Below, in pieces: positions 37,901 through 49,900 of a stretch of DNA of 64,000 nt (positions are counted from its first letter, which is position 1; every line of letters begins with the position of its first letter). The translations under genes and the position numbers were made by a program. The notes below the pieces were generated by a model. The model had not been told where the DNA came from and did no database searches. It saw nothing but the letters and a program-made list of their open reading frames with translations. Source of the DNA: Burhinus oedicnemus (lineage: Eukaryota; Chordata; Aves; Charadriiformes; Burhinidae); the NCBI GenBank assembly GCA_008921705.1, contig VFFE01007066.1:753574-817573 (forward strand), in the 5' to 3' direction.

Positions 37901-40900
37901 TTACTTTGAAAGCTGAAGCTTAGCTGCAAAACCTGTGTGCATCCCTGTACGATCAGCATCCTGTGACGAATGCTTACAAACAGCATTCAGGCTGCATGCA
38001 CATTCGGTACAAGTTATAGGTCAGAGGATCAAATGTCATGGTGGGGGAAAAAAGATAACCAAACAATTTTATTTGTTTTAAATAAATACATTTTTAAAAA
38101 AAGAGAGACTCACAAGGGCAGCTAGCACAACAAAAGTTTCTTAGCTAAATACTGTACCTCTGCAGCTAGTCTTTTCTTTTGTTCTCCGACTGCTTCCACT
38201 CCAGGGCTGCATAGGCTTGCTGGTAACTGCAGAAAACACTCTTTACACACTCGGTTATGACGGCTATTATCTGCAAGTGGTTTAAACTCAGAGCATTTTG
38301 CACAGATCACCTGTAACAGACAGATGGTGGTTTATTAGCCATCATTAAAACATAACCCTTCTCCAAAGAAAGTGACTTGCAGAATGGATGATACTAAAGT
38401 AAAATCTGGAAAACTAATGTAAGCATAAGACAGAGCGACAAATATAATATTTACTTTATTTACCTCCATTAATAATTAATGTTTTGTGATCCCATGCTGT
38501 GTACCAATATACCTAATTAAGGAAAACATATGCCTTTTGGGAAATACTTTATGATTAACATCATGCAAATTTGCTTTTCCTTTCTTATAAGCCTTTATGA
38601 GTCAAAAAGGGCTTAGGCTGACAAAGCAATTAGTATTTTTTAATGCCAATCATAAAATGGTCTAGGAAGGACTGATTTTCAGAGTAGAGATAGCTGACGC
38701 TTCCTCATCAATTAGGCAGTTCAGCCTGATAGAACTAAGCAATCCAAAAATCACTGACCATTTTAAGACCATAGTCCAATGTATTATCCATTAAAAACTA
38801 TTTGTCTGATGCCAAACTAACAACTTTTGATTCCTTTCCTCAGCTGCCAAGAGCACACAAGGACACATCAGTCCCATGAAACCAGCGCTTGTGAAGTGAT
38901 GGATCTGCAGCTCTGGAACCTGTTTTCACGCTTACACTCTGGCTCTACGCCTTGCTGTTGCATAGCTGCTCCGGGAAGAGGAACTTGCCCCCGGAGCGCA
39001 GTGTGGTGACAGTCAGCCGCATTCAACATCCGTTCTGAAATAACACCCCCCAAACGCCCTTCAGGTACAAGTATATGTTATTATATGCTTCACTGCAAGA
39101 TGTTAATTACTATATGAAGGTAACTCCCTTAATTCAGCAAGTGAAGCACCATTCTGCCAAGTTATATAAACAAAAGCAAGCTAGAATTTTTAGAAATGTG
39201 ATAGCCTTTCCTTGACACAAATTAACTTCTTTAATTTGAATGCTATTGCCACATCACAAAACATCACATAACCAACAACTGTTTAACAACAGAATACTAA
39301 TAATGTAATTCTTGTTATCTCTCTTCCATGGGAGAAAGCTATTATTTCATTTCTTTAATAATACTGAGCTTTGCAATGGAACATTTTAAACCTCCAGAAA
39401 TGTATTTCATTATTTTAGTAATTATTAATAAAGACAAACCCAGAAGGCTGACAAACCCAACTCTGGTGCAAAAGCGTCTCCTCCACAGTAATTTTATTTT
39501 AATTGCTGAGACTGAGGTTTCTTTAAACATCTTAACTATACATTTAGGTCTCACTTCAGCTGAAAATTTATCTCCACTTCAGATGAATAATGGTATTTAA
39601 ATAATATTATTCTGTACTAGTTACATTAGGAACACTGAACCGTGACACTCAAGTCACAGAAGGCAGGTTTCAAGTCATATTACAGAAATCAATCTCATCT
39701 TGGCTGTGGTTGTGATTTTCAGAAAAAAAAAAAGATAATTAAGCTGTCAGTGAATGGCACGGGGGAAGGGTGGCTAAGTGCCTTCAGTAACCTGGCCTTG
39801 AATCTCCAGGACTGATTTTCAAGCAGGAGGAAACCACTTTGGCGCAAGCAATTCTGGACAACTCGAGGACAAAGAGCTGCTGTGTGAAGTAAGGCTCTCA
39901 GAAGGCCATCCTGTTTCTGCAAACAAAATAAAGTGGACAGCCCCCTCCTTAGATACACGCCCACCCCAGGGAAGGCAGCACCTGGGCTGTATTTGCCTTT
40001 AAAACAGCACGATCTGGGCCCCTTGCACCACTTTTGCTCTTTTTTTTCCCCTGATTCCCAGGGGGTAAAGCAAGTGGAAAGATCTGCTCTGTCAATGAGC
40101 TGCCATGAACCAGAACATCTTTTAGTTCCTGCACTGAAAAAATAAAAATTCCCTTCAACAGTCTCTGCAGAAGAAACTAAAAAGCTCGATGCATTCTGAT
40201 ACTTACTGCCCCACACTGCTTACAGTGGTGCCGCCTTTTAGTGATGGAGTTAAAGCTTTCGCTGCAGCTCTTGCAAGCCTGTTTCTCCTTGTCTCGCTTG
40301 GATTTAGAAGATTTCCTACAGGAATCACTCTGAAATGAAAAGTACAATTACGTGATTTAGTTAAAAAAAAAAAAAGATCATGGACTTCTACTGACAAAGA
40401 TCCTCTTTCAGTTTCACACTATTTTAGAAAAGAATTCACATGAACGCTCCCAATAGCCTCTGGCTGGATGGCTGGCTCAGCCATTGGGTGTTTCTGGTGT
40501 GGCATTACGTGATCTCAGATTGCAGCCAATTCCTCAAGTCCCTTCTCTGCCCACTTGTGCCCTTACAGCCACTGAACAACCTCATCTCACCATCTGTTGG
40601 TAAGGAGGAAGAGGAACTGGCAATGTTGGCTTGTCAAGAAGAGCTTTCCTTCCGGCACTCATCTTCCTCCCTGCTGCAATGTGACTTGGTTAAGGTAAAC
40701 GTTGACTTTGTGGGTGCACTGTAAACTCTTCTGTTCATGGAGATGAGAAGGTTTTGGGAAGAAGTGAACAGTGCTGACAGTGGACTTTTGCACCACCCAA
40801 CTCCATATGGAGTTTCCTTAGGCTCCCTCCCAGCTCATGATGAAACATATAGCTCTTCAGGAAGCCAGGGACACCTACACCAGGGACCTGCTATCAACTG

Positions 40901-43900
40901 CTCTTGGGAGAAGACACTTTCTATCAGCCGTCTGCATAACCAAACAAGTTTAGCCTCTTAAGCTAAGCACCTAAGCTGGTACATAAAGTCACTTGGTAGA
41001 ATTAAATCCAATTGTACAATTTTCTGATAAACTGGAGAGCATTAACATGACAATGTGCAGTTCACAAAAACACAGCTTCACACAGAACTTCGAGTAGATT
41101 CCCTGTTTTGTTTTCTTTTTAAAAGAAATAAATATTATTCCTCCTTCCCAGGCAGAATGGCTGTGTGCCAGGGAACAGCAGCTCCCTGGGGTAAGCCTGG
41201 GGCACCTCTAGGCAGGCAGCATCTGCATGGAGATCCCAGCCCAAAGGAGACGGCTCCATCATGTTCCACTGGCATTTTCATGAGAAGAGGTTTGATAACT
41301 CTCTTCATTTTTGTTTGCTTGACATAATAATTTAACAAACTATGTGGAGAAGAAACATTTCCTTTAAATCAAAAGAGCAGAGGTATTTTGCATGTTTTCT
41401 GAAAATCAGCCAGGTGAAGATGAGGCCAGTTGTAGGTTACACAGATTCTGGAGTCCTTGACAACCCCCCCTTCCCTTTAAGCCACCCGTGCATATTAAGT
41501 CACAACTTAAATCCACTTGAGACAGAACAGTTGGCTCAAGAGATTTCCCCTTCTTCAAAGCCTTTGTTTAAGCCCAGGATGGGGGCATGTCGGGGTGGAA
41601 GGAAAGGCAGCAGCAATTACAGTTCGCAGAGGCTGCCCACAGATCACCAGGCAGGTGTCACCAGCGCTAGGGAAATTCTGCCATTTGCTCTAAGGTCTCA
41701 CCTTAGAGGTTATGGCTAACCTGCAGAAGTCACTAATACAGGTTTTCAGGCCAATTTAAAAAAACAAACAAAACAAATTTTACAAGCTGCCACCACTCTC
41801 CCATCTTTCAGCTCCCCTGAGTCTCTGCCCTGCCATTCCCTGGTTACAAAGGAAAGCACATTGTCTTTCTGCAGAACTATTGAAACCACCCTTCCTTGTA
41901 ATGGCATTACACAACAAAACCACAACTAATTACTTCTAATTGGATTGGATCATTTCATTTTTATTATCTTTTCTATAGCTGCAACAGCCATGTTTCAAAC
42001 TTGTATACAAGTACATAGGATGCTTTGCAATTCAGCTTGGTGAAGAACAGTCACATGGATTTGTTCATTCAGGAACACCACTATATCCCCATATATGTAC
42101 ACATTAATTGCTCAGCAAAACAGAATGCCTGCAAATCCACGTCCTCCCCCACACGTAAGCAGAGTGCAGTATTTCGCTTTTCTTGTGAAGAACCAGATGT
42201 AACCAGTACAACATTGAATTATACCAACTGAACAATGCCTCGGATGAATCACTGGCAAAAACATTCCTCTCCGACTCTATTAGACCCCCTCCAAGTAAGG
42301 CATATAATTAAGGCGATTTGCAAAGCTTTTACTGATCCACAGCAATCTACAGAGTAACTTTTTTATTTGTATCACATATATGAGCCGTTTCTCACTCTGA
42401 TTTTGATGCTAATGTTATTTAATTTCTTAGAAGACTGATTTTCCTTCCACTGGCTGGGGATGGATTCCCCTTAAGTTGTCAGATCAGAGCATTTCTTCAC
42501 TGGTCAACCTTAATTCTTCTCTTCTTAACAGTTAAAATTTGCATACAGAATAACAAGCCTTTTGATTCTTATGTTAACAATTTCACTAGTGTTACTGGAA
42601 TGGCAAGAGCATAAATGAAGGCACCATTTAGCCTTGTGAGCTGCGACTGGAAGATAATCTTGACAAATACTAAACAAAACCAGTGTTTGGCTTTCAATCG
42701 ATACCTACACGTGCCTGTATAGGAAAAATGCTGAAGTTTATCTAACATGAATTGAATGGACTGCTTCATGTGTGTCCTGGTTTGAGGTAAAACAGGACCA
42801 ACTCTGTTCAGTAACTTTACTTTTTAGCTAGGCCTCTTCTAAGTGCTGAAATTAACAGCATGTTGTGCAGAAAACTTCTCTCTCAGAGTGATAAGACCCA
42901 TGTTTATAGTTGATGCCAAGGAATGGGATGCAGAGAGGCTCTTGCTTATCCTCATTGCTATAGCAACCAAGGCCAGCCAACTTTGTTACTTGTCCCGTTG
43001 GAGGGTCAGAAGTGGAAAAGCGTAGAGGGGTCACACCTGTGGGGAGAAGCGGACAGAGCAAGTGACCCAAAACTGACCAACAGGGTATTCCATCCCATCT
43101 GCCTCATACTCAGTATAAAAGCTGAGGGATCAAAGGGTCAGCCCTCTTCCTTCAATGGTTGGCAGCTGAGGAGGACTCTGTCTCTGCATCTGCCTTTGAT
43201 CCCAATCCTGAATCCAGTTCCTGTCCATCACTGAGTCCAGTCTGGGACTTCCCCAGTGCCTGCTGGTGACGTGACTGTCATCCTGGGAGCGTGATACAGT
43301 TTTGTATATAGTTCATTATTTTCATTATTTTATTATTGATATTTCATTAAAGTAGTTTAGTTCCTTCTAAACTCTTAAGTCTCTCTTTTTCTCTCTCTCT
43401 CTCCTGCCTCCCTTTGGAAGCGGAGCAGGAGAGAGAGAGCATCTGTTGTTCCACCTGATTGGGCCACTCTGGCCCAAACGACGACAGTGTGGAAATTCGT
43501 TAATTGGATTTGTACTTCAATAGGAATATCCATCATCACCCACATGCATGTTTCTATAACACAGATAAGACTCAAGTTGAATACTTCCTCTAATGGATCT
43601 CGTATTTGACTTCCTCCTCAATGTGAAAGAGTCTGGACAGTGTTCACTTTCAGGAATAGATGACCCACATATTTGCCGAAGGAAAGAAAACAGAAAGAGT
43701 ATTATACTGGGCAAGATTTGTTACGACAGTTACGCATGAGCTTTTATTTTAGACCATTATATTTATTTTAGTCCACTGTATTTTAACTTGCGCGGTAGCA
43801 TACAACAAGCACAAGCATTTAATACTAACTTCACTAATCAAAAAAGGCCCTGTTTAAAGAGGTCTTTAAGTGTTTGATGAATATCAACAACGTTTCATAA

Positions 43901-46900
43901 TATTTCTCAACATTATGACAATACAGTGAGAACACAAGAGTTTGAAACATTGCTATTGCAGCTGTATAAAAGATTATAAAAATGAAAATGTATTTTCTTT
44001 ACAACTTGGCAAATTCCAATGAGCCATTATAGAACAAAGACTTATTCAATATTATGTTATTTAACTGCTGACACTGGGAAATAATTAAGAAGCCCTTTGC
44101 TTTCCATCCCTCTGAAAACCATGAGACTTTGCTGCATGGGCAGTCCCCCCGTCCCACCTAGCGATGGCTCAGGAAGTCCACGTTGCCACATACTATCAAC
44201 TATACACCACTGGAACAGAGAGGTTTTTGTGGGAAACAAGGACATGCATTCTAATTCACAAACCTTGTTCATCAAAGATAAATTTAAAGAGTCACTTTGC
44301 AACTGTGTCCTTTATTACACAAGCTACATTATTTATTCTTGATGTATGTTAAGAGGGAAGCTAATACAAAGCTGCCCTAGTTTCAACTGGAGTATCTTGA
44401 TAATAATGCACTTTAATAAATGTCGTATTTCTCATCTTTTTTGGTGTACCCAGCTCCGTTTTGAAGCTGGTGAGTCTCACAGGAAAAACCAATTGCATAA
44501 AGTCTTTTCGGAGCCAGGATCGACAATAACTTCTTTCAGACTGAGCTGTTTTGACCACTAATTTGCTTTTACTTTACAGCTGCATTTAACTCTCTAAATC
44601 TTGACAGTTTCCTCCAACTTCAAAATTTTGGTGGAAAAAAAGCGTATAACGCCAGCGAGAGGTACAACTCATGCCTAGAGCTAAGTGACTGCAAGGTGAA
44701 GGCCTGCAGCTGGATCGCGTAGGAAAGCAGACATCACATCATTAGTGAACCACTGGAGCCTTCACTTGCTTCTGAAAAGCAGGGAAGAAACACCGCAGAG
44801 CTGGTAGGAACAGCAGGAAAACCGATGGGCTCAGGAGACCGCTGTTGTGTTATTTATTACTTGCTGTATCTTTCATTCTGCCTGGGCCAGTAGGTAGACA
44901 TTAAGCCTCAATGCAATAGTCTGATGAGATGCTCATATAGGCAGATACATGAGCAACAAAAGGGTTTCAAATCTTTTTCTTCTCATTATGCTTAAACAGC
45001 TGCGTATTTTCCATTTACAAATTACATATTTGGAGACATCTGCAATGGGGCAGAACATCAGCAGGTGCTTCTGGAAATGCTGAATATATGCGAGAAATTA
45101 ATTTAAATTGTATAGTATATTTTGTACTTTACAATGCAGCAAAATTGTTTAGTTTGTTTCTCTAAAGGCTGCTGTCATTATGTGCAAGATTACATGCAGG
45201 ACAATCTCCCACTGGCTCATACTTCCCTTGTGCACGCAGAAGGTTTAGCATAAACTGTATGAACTGTGCTAGCAGTGCAGTGCAGCCAAAAGTCACCACA
45301 ACGCTGTAGAGCAAGCACATTATACTTCCTGCATCAGGTTTTTGCTGTCTGGTGATGCTGACATGCAGCACTGAAGAAAACCCCAGCAGCCTCTTCAGCA
45401 GACTCAGCAAAACCACAGGAAGGAGACAGTAGTTTGCTGACCACCACTACCACCAAGTGGTTCGCATGGGGAAGCTGTTAAGCACAAAATGTACTTGCTC
45501 GTGCACTCACCGAGATGTTTCTAAAGGGATGTCAACATTAAAAATTAATATTCTCTAAAGCTGCTACTAACATCTGAATTCATTGCTCATGCCGATGTTA
45601 CACATGTGCTACAATACAGCAGAATGAGATCCCAGAATCAATAATGCACAATTTTGGATATTTTTAGCTTTGTGTTTTTGATCAACTCCATTTTTATTTC
45701 TATCACAGAAATTAAATTTTTCTTTAAATAAACAACTTAAGGAAAATTACTTAATGTGTCAAGATATACTATGCAAATCACTGACACAACTATTCATAAT
45801 CAATTAAAAAGATCCAAATTTTTATTTAATTAGAACTAAAATTTACATTTCCCTAAGATACTTAAGACCAACAGAAATTTTTATGTGTTTATTTTTGAAT
45901 ACTGTAAAAAGGATCTTTTTCATTAAGTAGCCAGCTCACTATAGCATCTGTAACTCAAGGAACAGGAGCACTAATGACAAAACTGACTACAAACAAATAA
46001 AAAATTGCTTAGGGAAAATATGAAGTGTGATCAAACAATAAACAGCAAGGAGTACATTAATTACAAACACTTATTTTTAATAAGCTCTTGTTTGCCTAGG
46101 TCAGGTTCCCGGCTTGTTTAGCAGCTTTTCATTGATACTCTGTAACCTCTCCCAGTATGTTAACAAGCTTGGCCAGAGGACTGGAAGAGCCTGCTAAGTG
46201 GCTCCTTTGTTATTAAAAAGGTCATGCTAGTACATAATATCCTATAGTATGTCTCAGCAGATAGGCGGGGTTTTTTTTGTTTGTCATTTCTTTGTGTTAG
46301 GGCTTTTTTCAGTAAACTTAGCTGACCCTAAGGCATTTCCTGAAAACCTGTTATTCTCAGAAGACATTTTGAAGGGAGAGATAAGAATGCTAAAGAATAG
46401 ACCTTATTAAGGACTCAAAACCTCTAGTTTGACTCAGCAGCAGTCACAGACATTGTGCAAAGCAAAATGGAAAATATCTTTAAAAGCGTGTTTTGCTTTT
46501 GCAGCAGCCAATCACTTACAGGCCACAGATATATGAAAGTACTATCATCTCCTCCTCTCTATTGGCAGAAACACAAAAAGCACGCTATGAAAGAAGCATT
46601 AATCAAAATTTGGTTCTGGACACGAAATCCTGAGTTACGCAATAGGACAGTGTTAACCAGCCAGGTTTCCTTGTCTCTATGGTTCTATGATTCTTTGCCC
46701 TCCTCCCTTCAGTGTAGCTCCCCATCAGAATTTAAAAACAAACAAAAAACCCCACAATAAAACCCCCCAAAACTACAAATGTAACAATCAACTTCCCTGC
46801 GGCTAGGCTCCCTGTAACTGGGTCCACACATAGCTGCAGCACGTAGCTTGAACAGGAGGATTTAAATTCACTGATGGTGCAAACTCTGCAAGTAGCTGTG

Positions 46901-49900
46901 AGTGTAACTTAGCCAAGAAGTTAAGGACAGCACAGCTGCAGCAACAGACAGCACACTATACACTGATATACTGAAGTATCTCTGATTTTTTTTCCTGCTA
47001 CAAAAGAAACATACCCCCGCCTGCTCTACAGGAAGTATTAGCTTCAAATGACTTACCCCTCCAAATGCACCACCACCATCTGCTCCTGGCATCGATTCCA
47101 CTGAGCTGGTGCTGGTTATCTGAGGGAAAAAGAATGACACAGAACAATTTCAACATGGACATTCTTCCTAAAATATACTAAAACATTGAAAAAGGAAACA
47201 TAGCGTCATTTGATCTTAGCCCCTCAACTAGCTGCTTGTGAATACACTTTAACTGCACGTGTACTCAGCCGCTCTCAAATACTGGGTTGACTACGAAGTG
47301 GGTGACTTTACAGCCAGCATGGCATTGCCAAGCCTGCTCCTCGCTGCAGCGTGTGCCATAGCACCGCAGAAAGCAAATGGGCAGGTTTTGAATTACTCTG
47401 CTCTGTTTGAGCCCTGCAAGCCAACCAGCAAGTGTTTTGTGTAGCCAGTGGATTCTGAAGAGGAAGAATACTTACTCCATTCAAATAGTACTCAGTTAAG
47501 TTCTTCTTAATTGCAATACGTCTCTTAATCTCTAAATAAATGCAAACTGGCATCTATATGTATTCAATACTATGTGTATTCAATACGTATAGAGGGCAAA
47601 TAACAAGCTTATGTATACCAAAATCATAGGCTACATCCTAAAAGGAAAACCATCTCATCTGCCATTAATTTACAGGGAGTTTGCTAGTTTACAGGGGGTT
47701 CTCAAAATACTAAAACTCTTTTATGATAAATTCTCCTGTTATTCCCATAGATCATTCTTCCTTTGCCAACCAGACATCTCGTATTTCGAGATTATCCAAA
47801 TCTCCAGTGCATTTTTGCACTCTAGCTTCATTCCATTTGAAAGCAAAAAGGTTTAATCTCTGTTATTAGAAACAACCTGAACTGGGGCTTTGAGTAAGCC
47901 GGGAAGTTGAAGAGCTATTCATTCTGATACCTAGTTGTACCTATTTATATACCAATACAATTGACTCTTGAGAACAAGCAAATGAGACAACACATCCCCT
48001 GGGACTAGGGCTGTGCCACCCCCAGGGAATGCAACTTAATTAAAGGGAAGCATTAGGTACTCAACTCTAGCCTACTATTTCTGCCTCCACAAAAACCCAG
48101 CAACCCCAGAGTCTCACATCATCCATTCCCCAGTCCTGTGGAAAGGGGTTTCTTTCCACTGGAAACCTAATCAACCCAGGTATTTAGATCCTTAGCCTAG
48201 CAAAAGGACACCTGCGTGTTGTGACACGGAACTTGGGAAAGGAAATGTAAAACATGGAGAGAAAACAGGGTCTGAAGGAGAGAAGGAGGAAAACCCCAGC
48301 AAGTATAGGGAAAAGAGTAAATTTCTCTAGTCGCCTGTTCAGATCCCCATGCCTTTTTAATATTTATTTAGAATAATATGCTAAAAATCAAATACCCTCT
48401 ACTTTTAACCTGGAAAAGATTTCTCCCCCTTATGTTACCATTATCACGCAAAGTGTGTAAGATTCAGTATGGAGGAAGACAGTTATTCGCATGTTTGTCA
48501 GGACTACCCCAGTGCCAGGGGGAGGAACAGAAATGGGGGTGGGAAATAATGATGATTTAACAGGATCTAAAAATCATGATTTAACTAACAGAAGCACTCC
48601 CAACTCTCAAATCTTAGGGATGCCACTTCTGCAGAGCTCAGCTCTCTGCAGCACTTTTCCTTGCCAGCCTCCTAATAATGCACAAACTAGGTCCTTCCCC
48701 CACACACGAGCCCCCAGCTCTTCCGAGATCAAGCCATTTAAGAGGTCCTTGTCCTTGGGAACATTTTTAAAAGGCTTTAAAAAAACCCTTCACATAGCCT
48801 TGAAATGCTGCAGATGAAAATGGAAAACAGGGAAACGAGTGTCCTCTTTCGGAAGGAACCTTAGAAGGAACCACAGAAGAAAAGACTTTTTTAAAAGACC
48901 ACTGCTACGGTCACCCCGCAGAGGACTGACTGGCAATGACTCTGAATATTCACCCCCTGACAGGTAAGAGTTCATTCACGCTGTAGATTATTGCACAGGC
49001 ATAATCTTAAGAATCAGGTCAGATGTCATATCTCTGCACCTCCAAGAAACCCCAAGTCTTCTGCAGGCAAATTACAGGCTGAAGATCAACCCTTAATGCT
49101 TGTACGATCTTATGTAAGTCAGCAGGGAAAAGAAAAGCATGGTCAGAATTGTGTGCAAAGGCACGCAGTGGTCATGCAACTGAAATCAATCATAAGCACT
49201 GTAACATATCAGATGTATGGCCAAGGATGGGAGAAAAGCAGTTTGGCTATTTTTCTACAGGCTTATTAGAACCAGAGTCCAGTTTCTAGTAGCTGTTACA
49301 GATCCAGCCAGGAATCCATGAGTGCATATCTATTTCTTGACTCATGAGAGCAAAAAAGGAAGATTATTGTCATTTTTTCCTCTAAAGCACGCTGCCCAAT
49401 ATTCCATAATGATGATATGTATGGTAGATGCTGCATACAGCAGCGCATTGCTACTAAGAACTCTCTCAGTATTTGGCCAATTTTCCTTACAGAACTACCT
49501 TCAGCCCTTTGTAACTGACAGCAATTTCTGCCACATTTAGCCGTGACATTAGTTTTCAAAGCCAATTATCTAGATAAGCTAATCTCCTAAAAATGCAGGT
49601 TAGCATTCTGGCATAAAAGAAATAAAGGTGCATACTGCACTAATATCAATGCCAGGATATAAACCAGACTTCTGCTCTGCTTGACTTTCATGAACCAGTG
49701 GAGTATAAACATGTGGCTACACCATTAATACAGAACCAAAATAAAATGGAATTTACAAAGCAAGAAAGTAATAATGAAATTGAACAGACACAGTGTCTTA
49801 ATTACATAGAAAGAAGTGTGCTTATTAGTTTGCTTATTAGCAAAAGATTTTTTCCATCAGAGCATCCTGGTTCTGAAGGCAGCTATGAGTTAACTTAAAA

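Larger units (their letters stand above)
40330..47056 (-). other. FGD3: FGD3 intron 10
   Basis: The longest intron seen, 6.7 kb, between the linker exon and the FYVE exon. It contains a solo LTR at 42773-43486 in the opposite orientation. A minus frame at 45162-45416 has a hydrophobic stretch but no homologue I recognise. Confidence 0.85.

Noticed and set aside
39719..40216. 165-codon minus-strand frame over the end of FGD3 exon 11 and into intron 11
   Set aside because: It reads exon 11 in a frame different from the FYVE coding frame, lacks any domain, ends in poly-Phe from an A-run, and has no splice support.
45162..45416. 84-codon minus-strand frame with a hydrophobic segment in intron 10
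   Set aside because: No recognised family, no convincing acceptor and donor joining in phase to FGD3, and the neighbouring exons already join without it.
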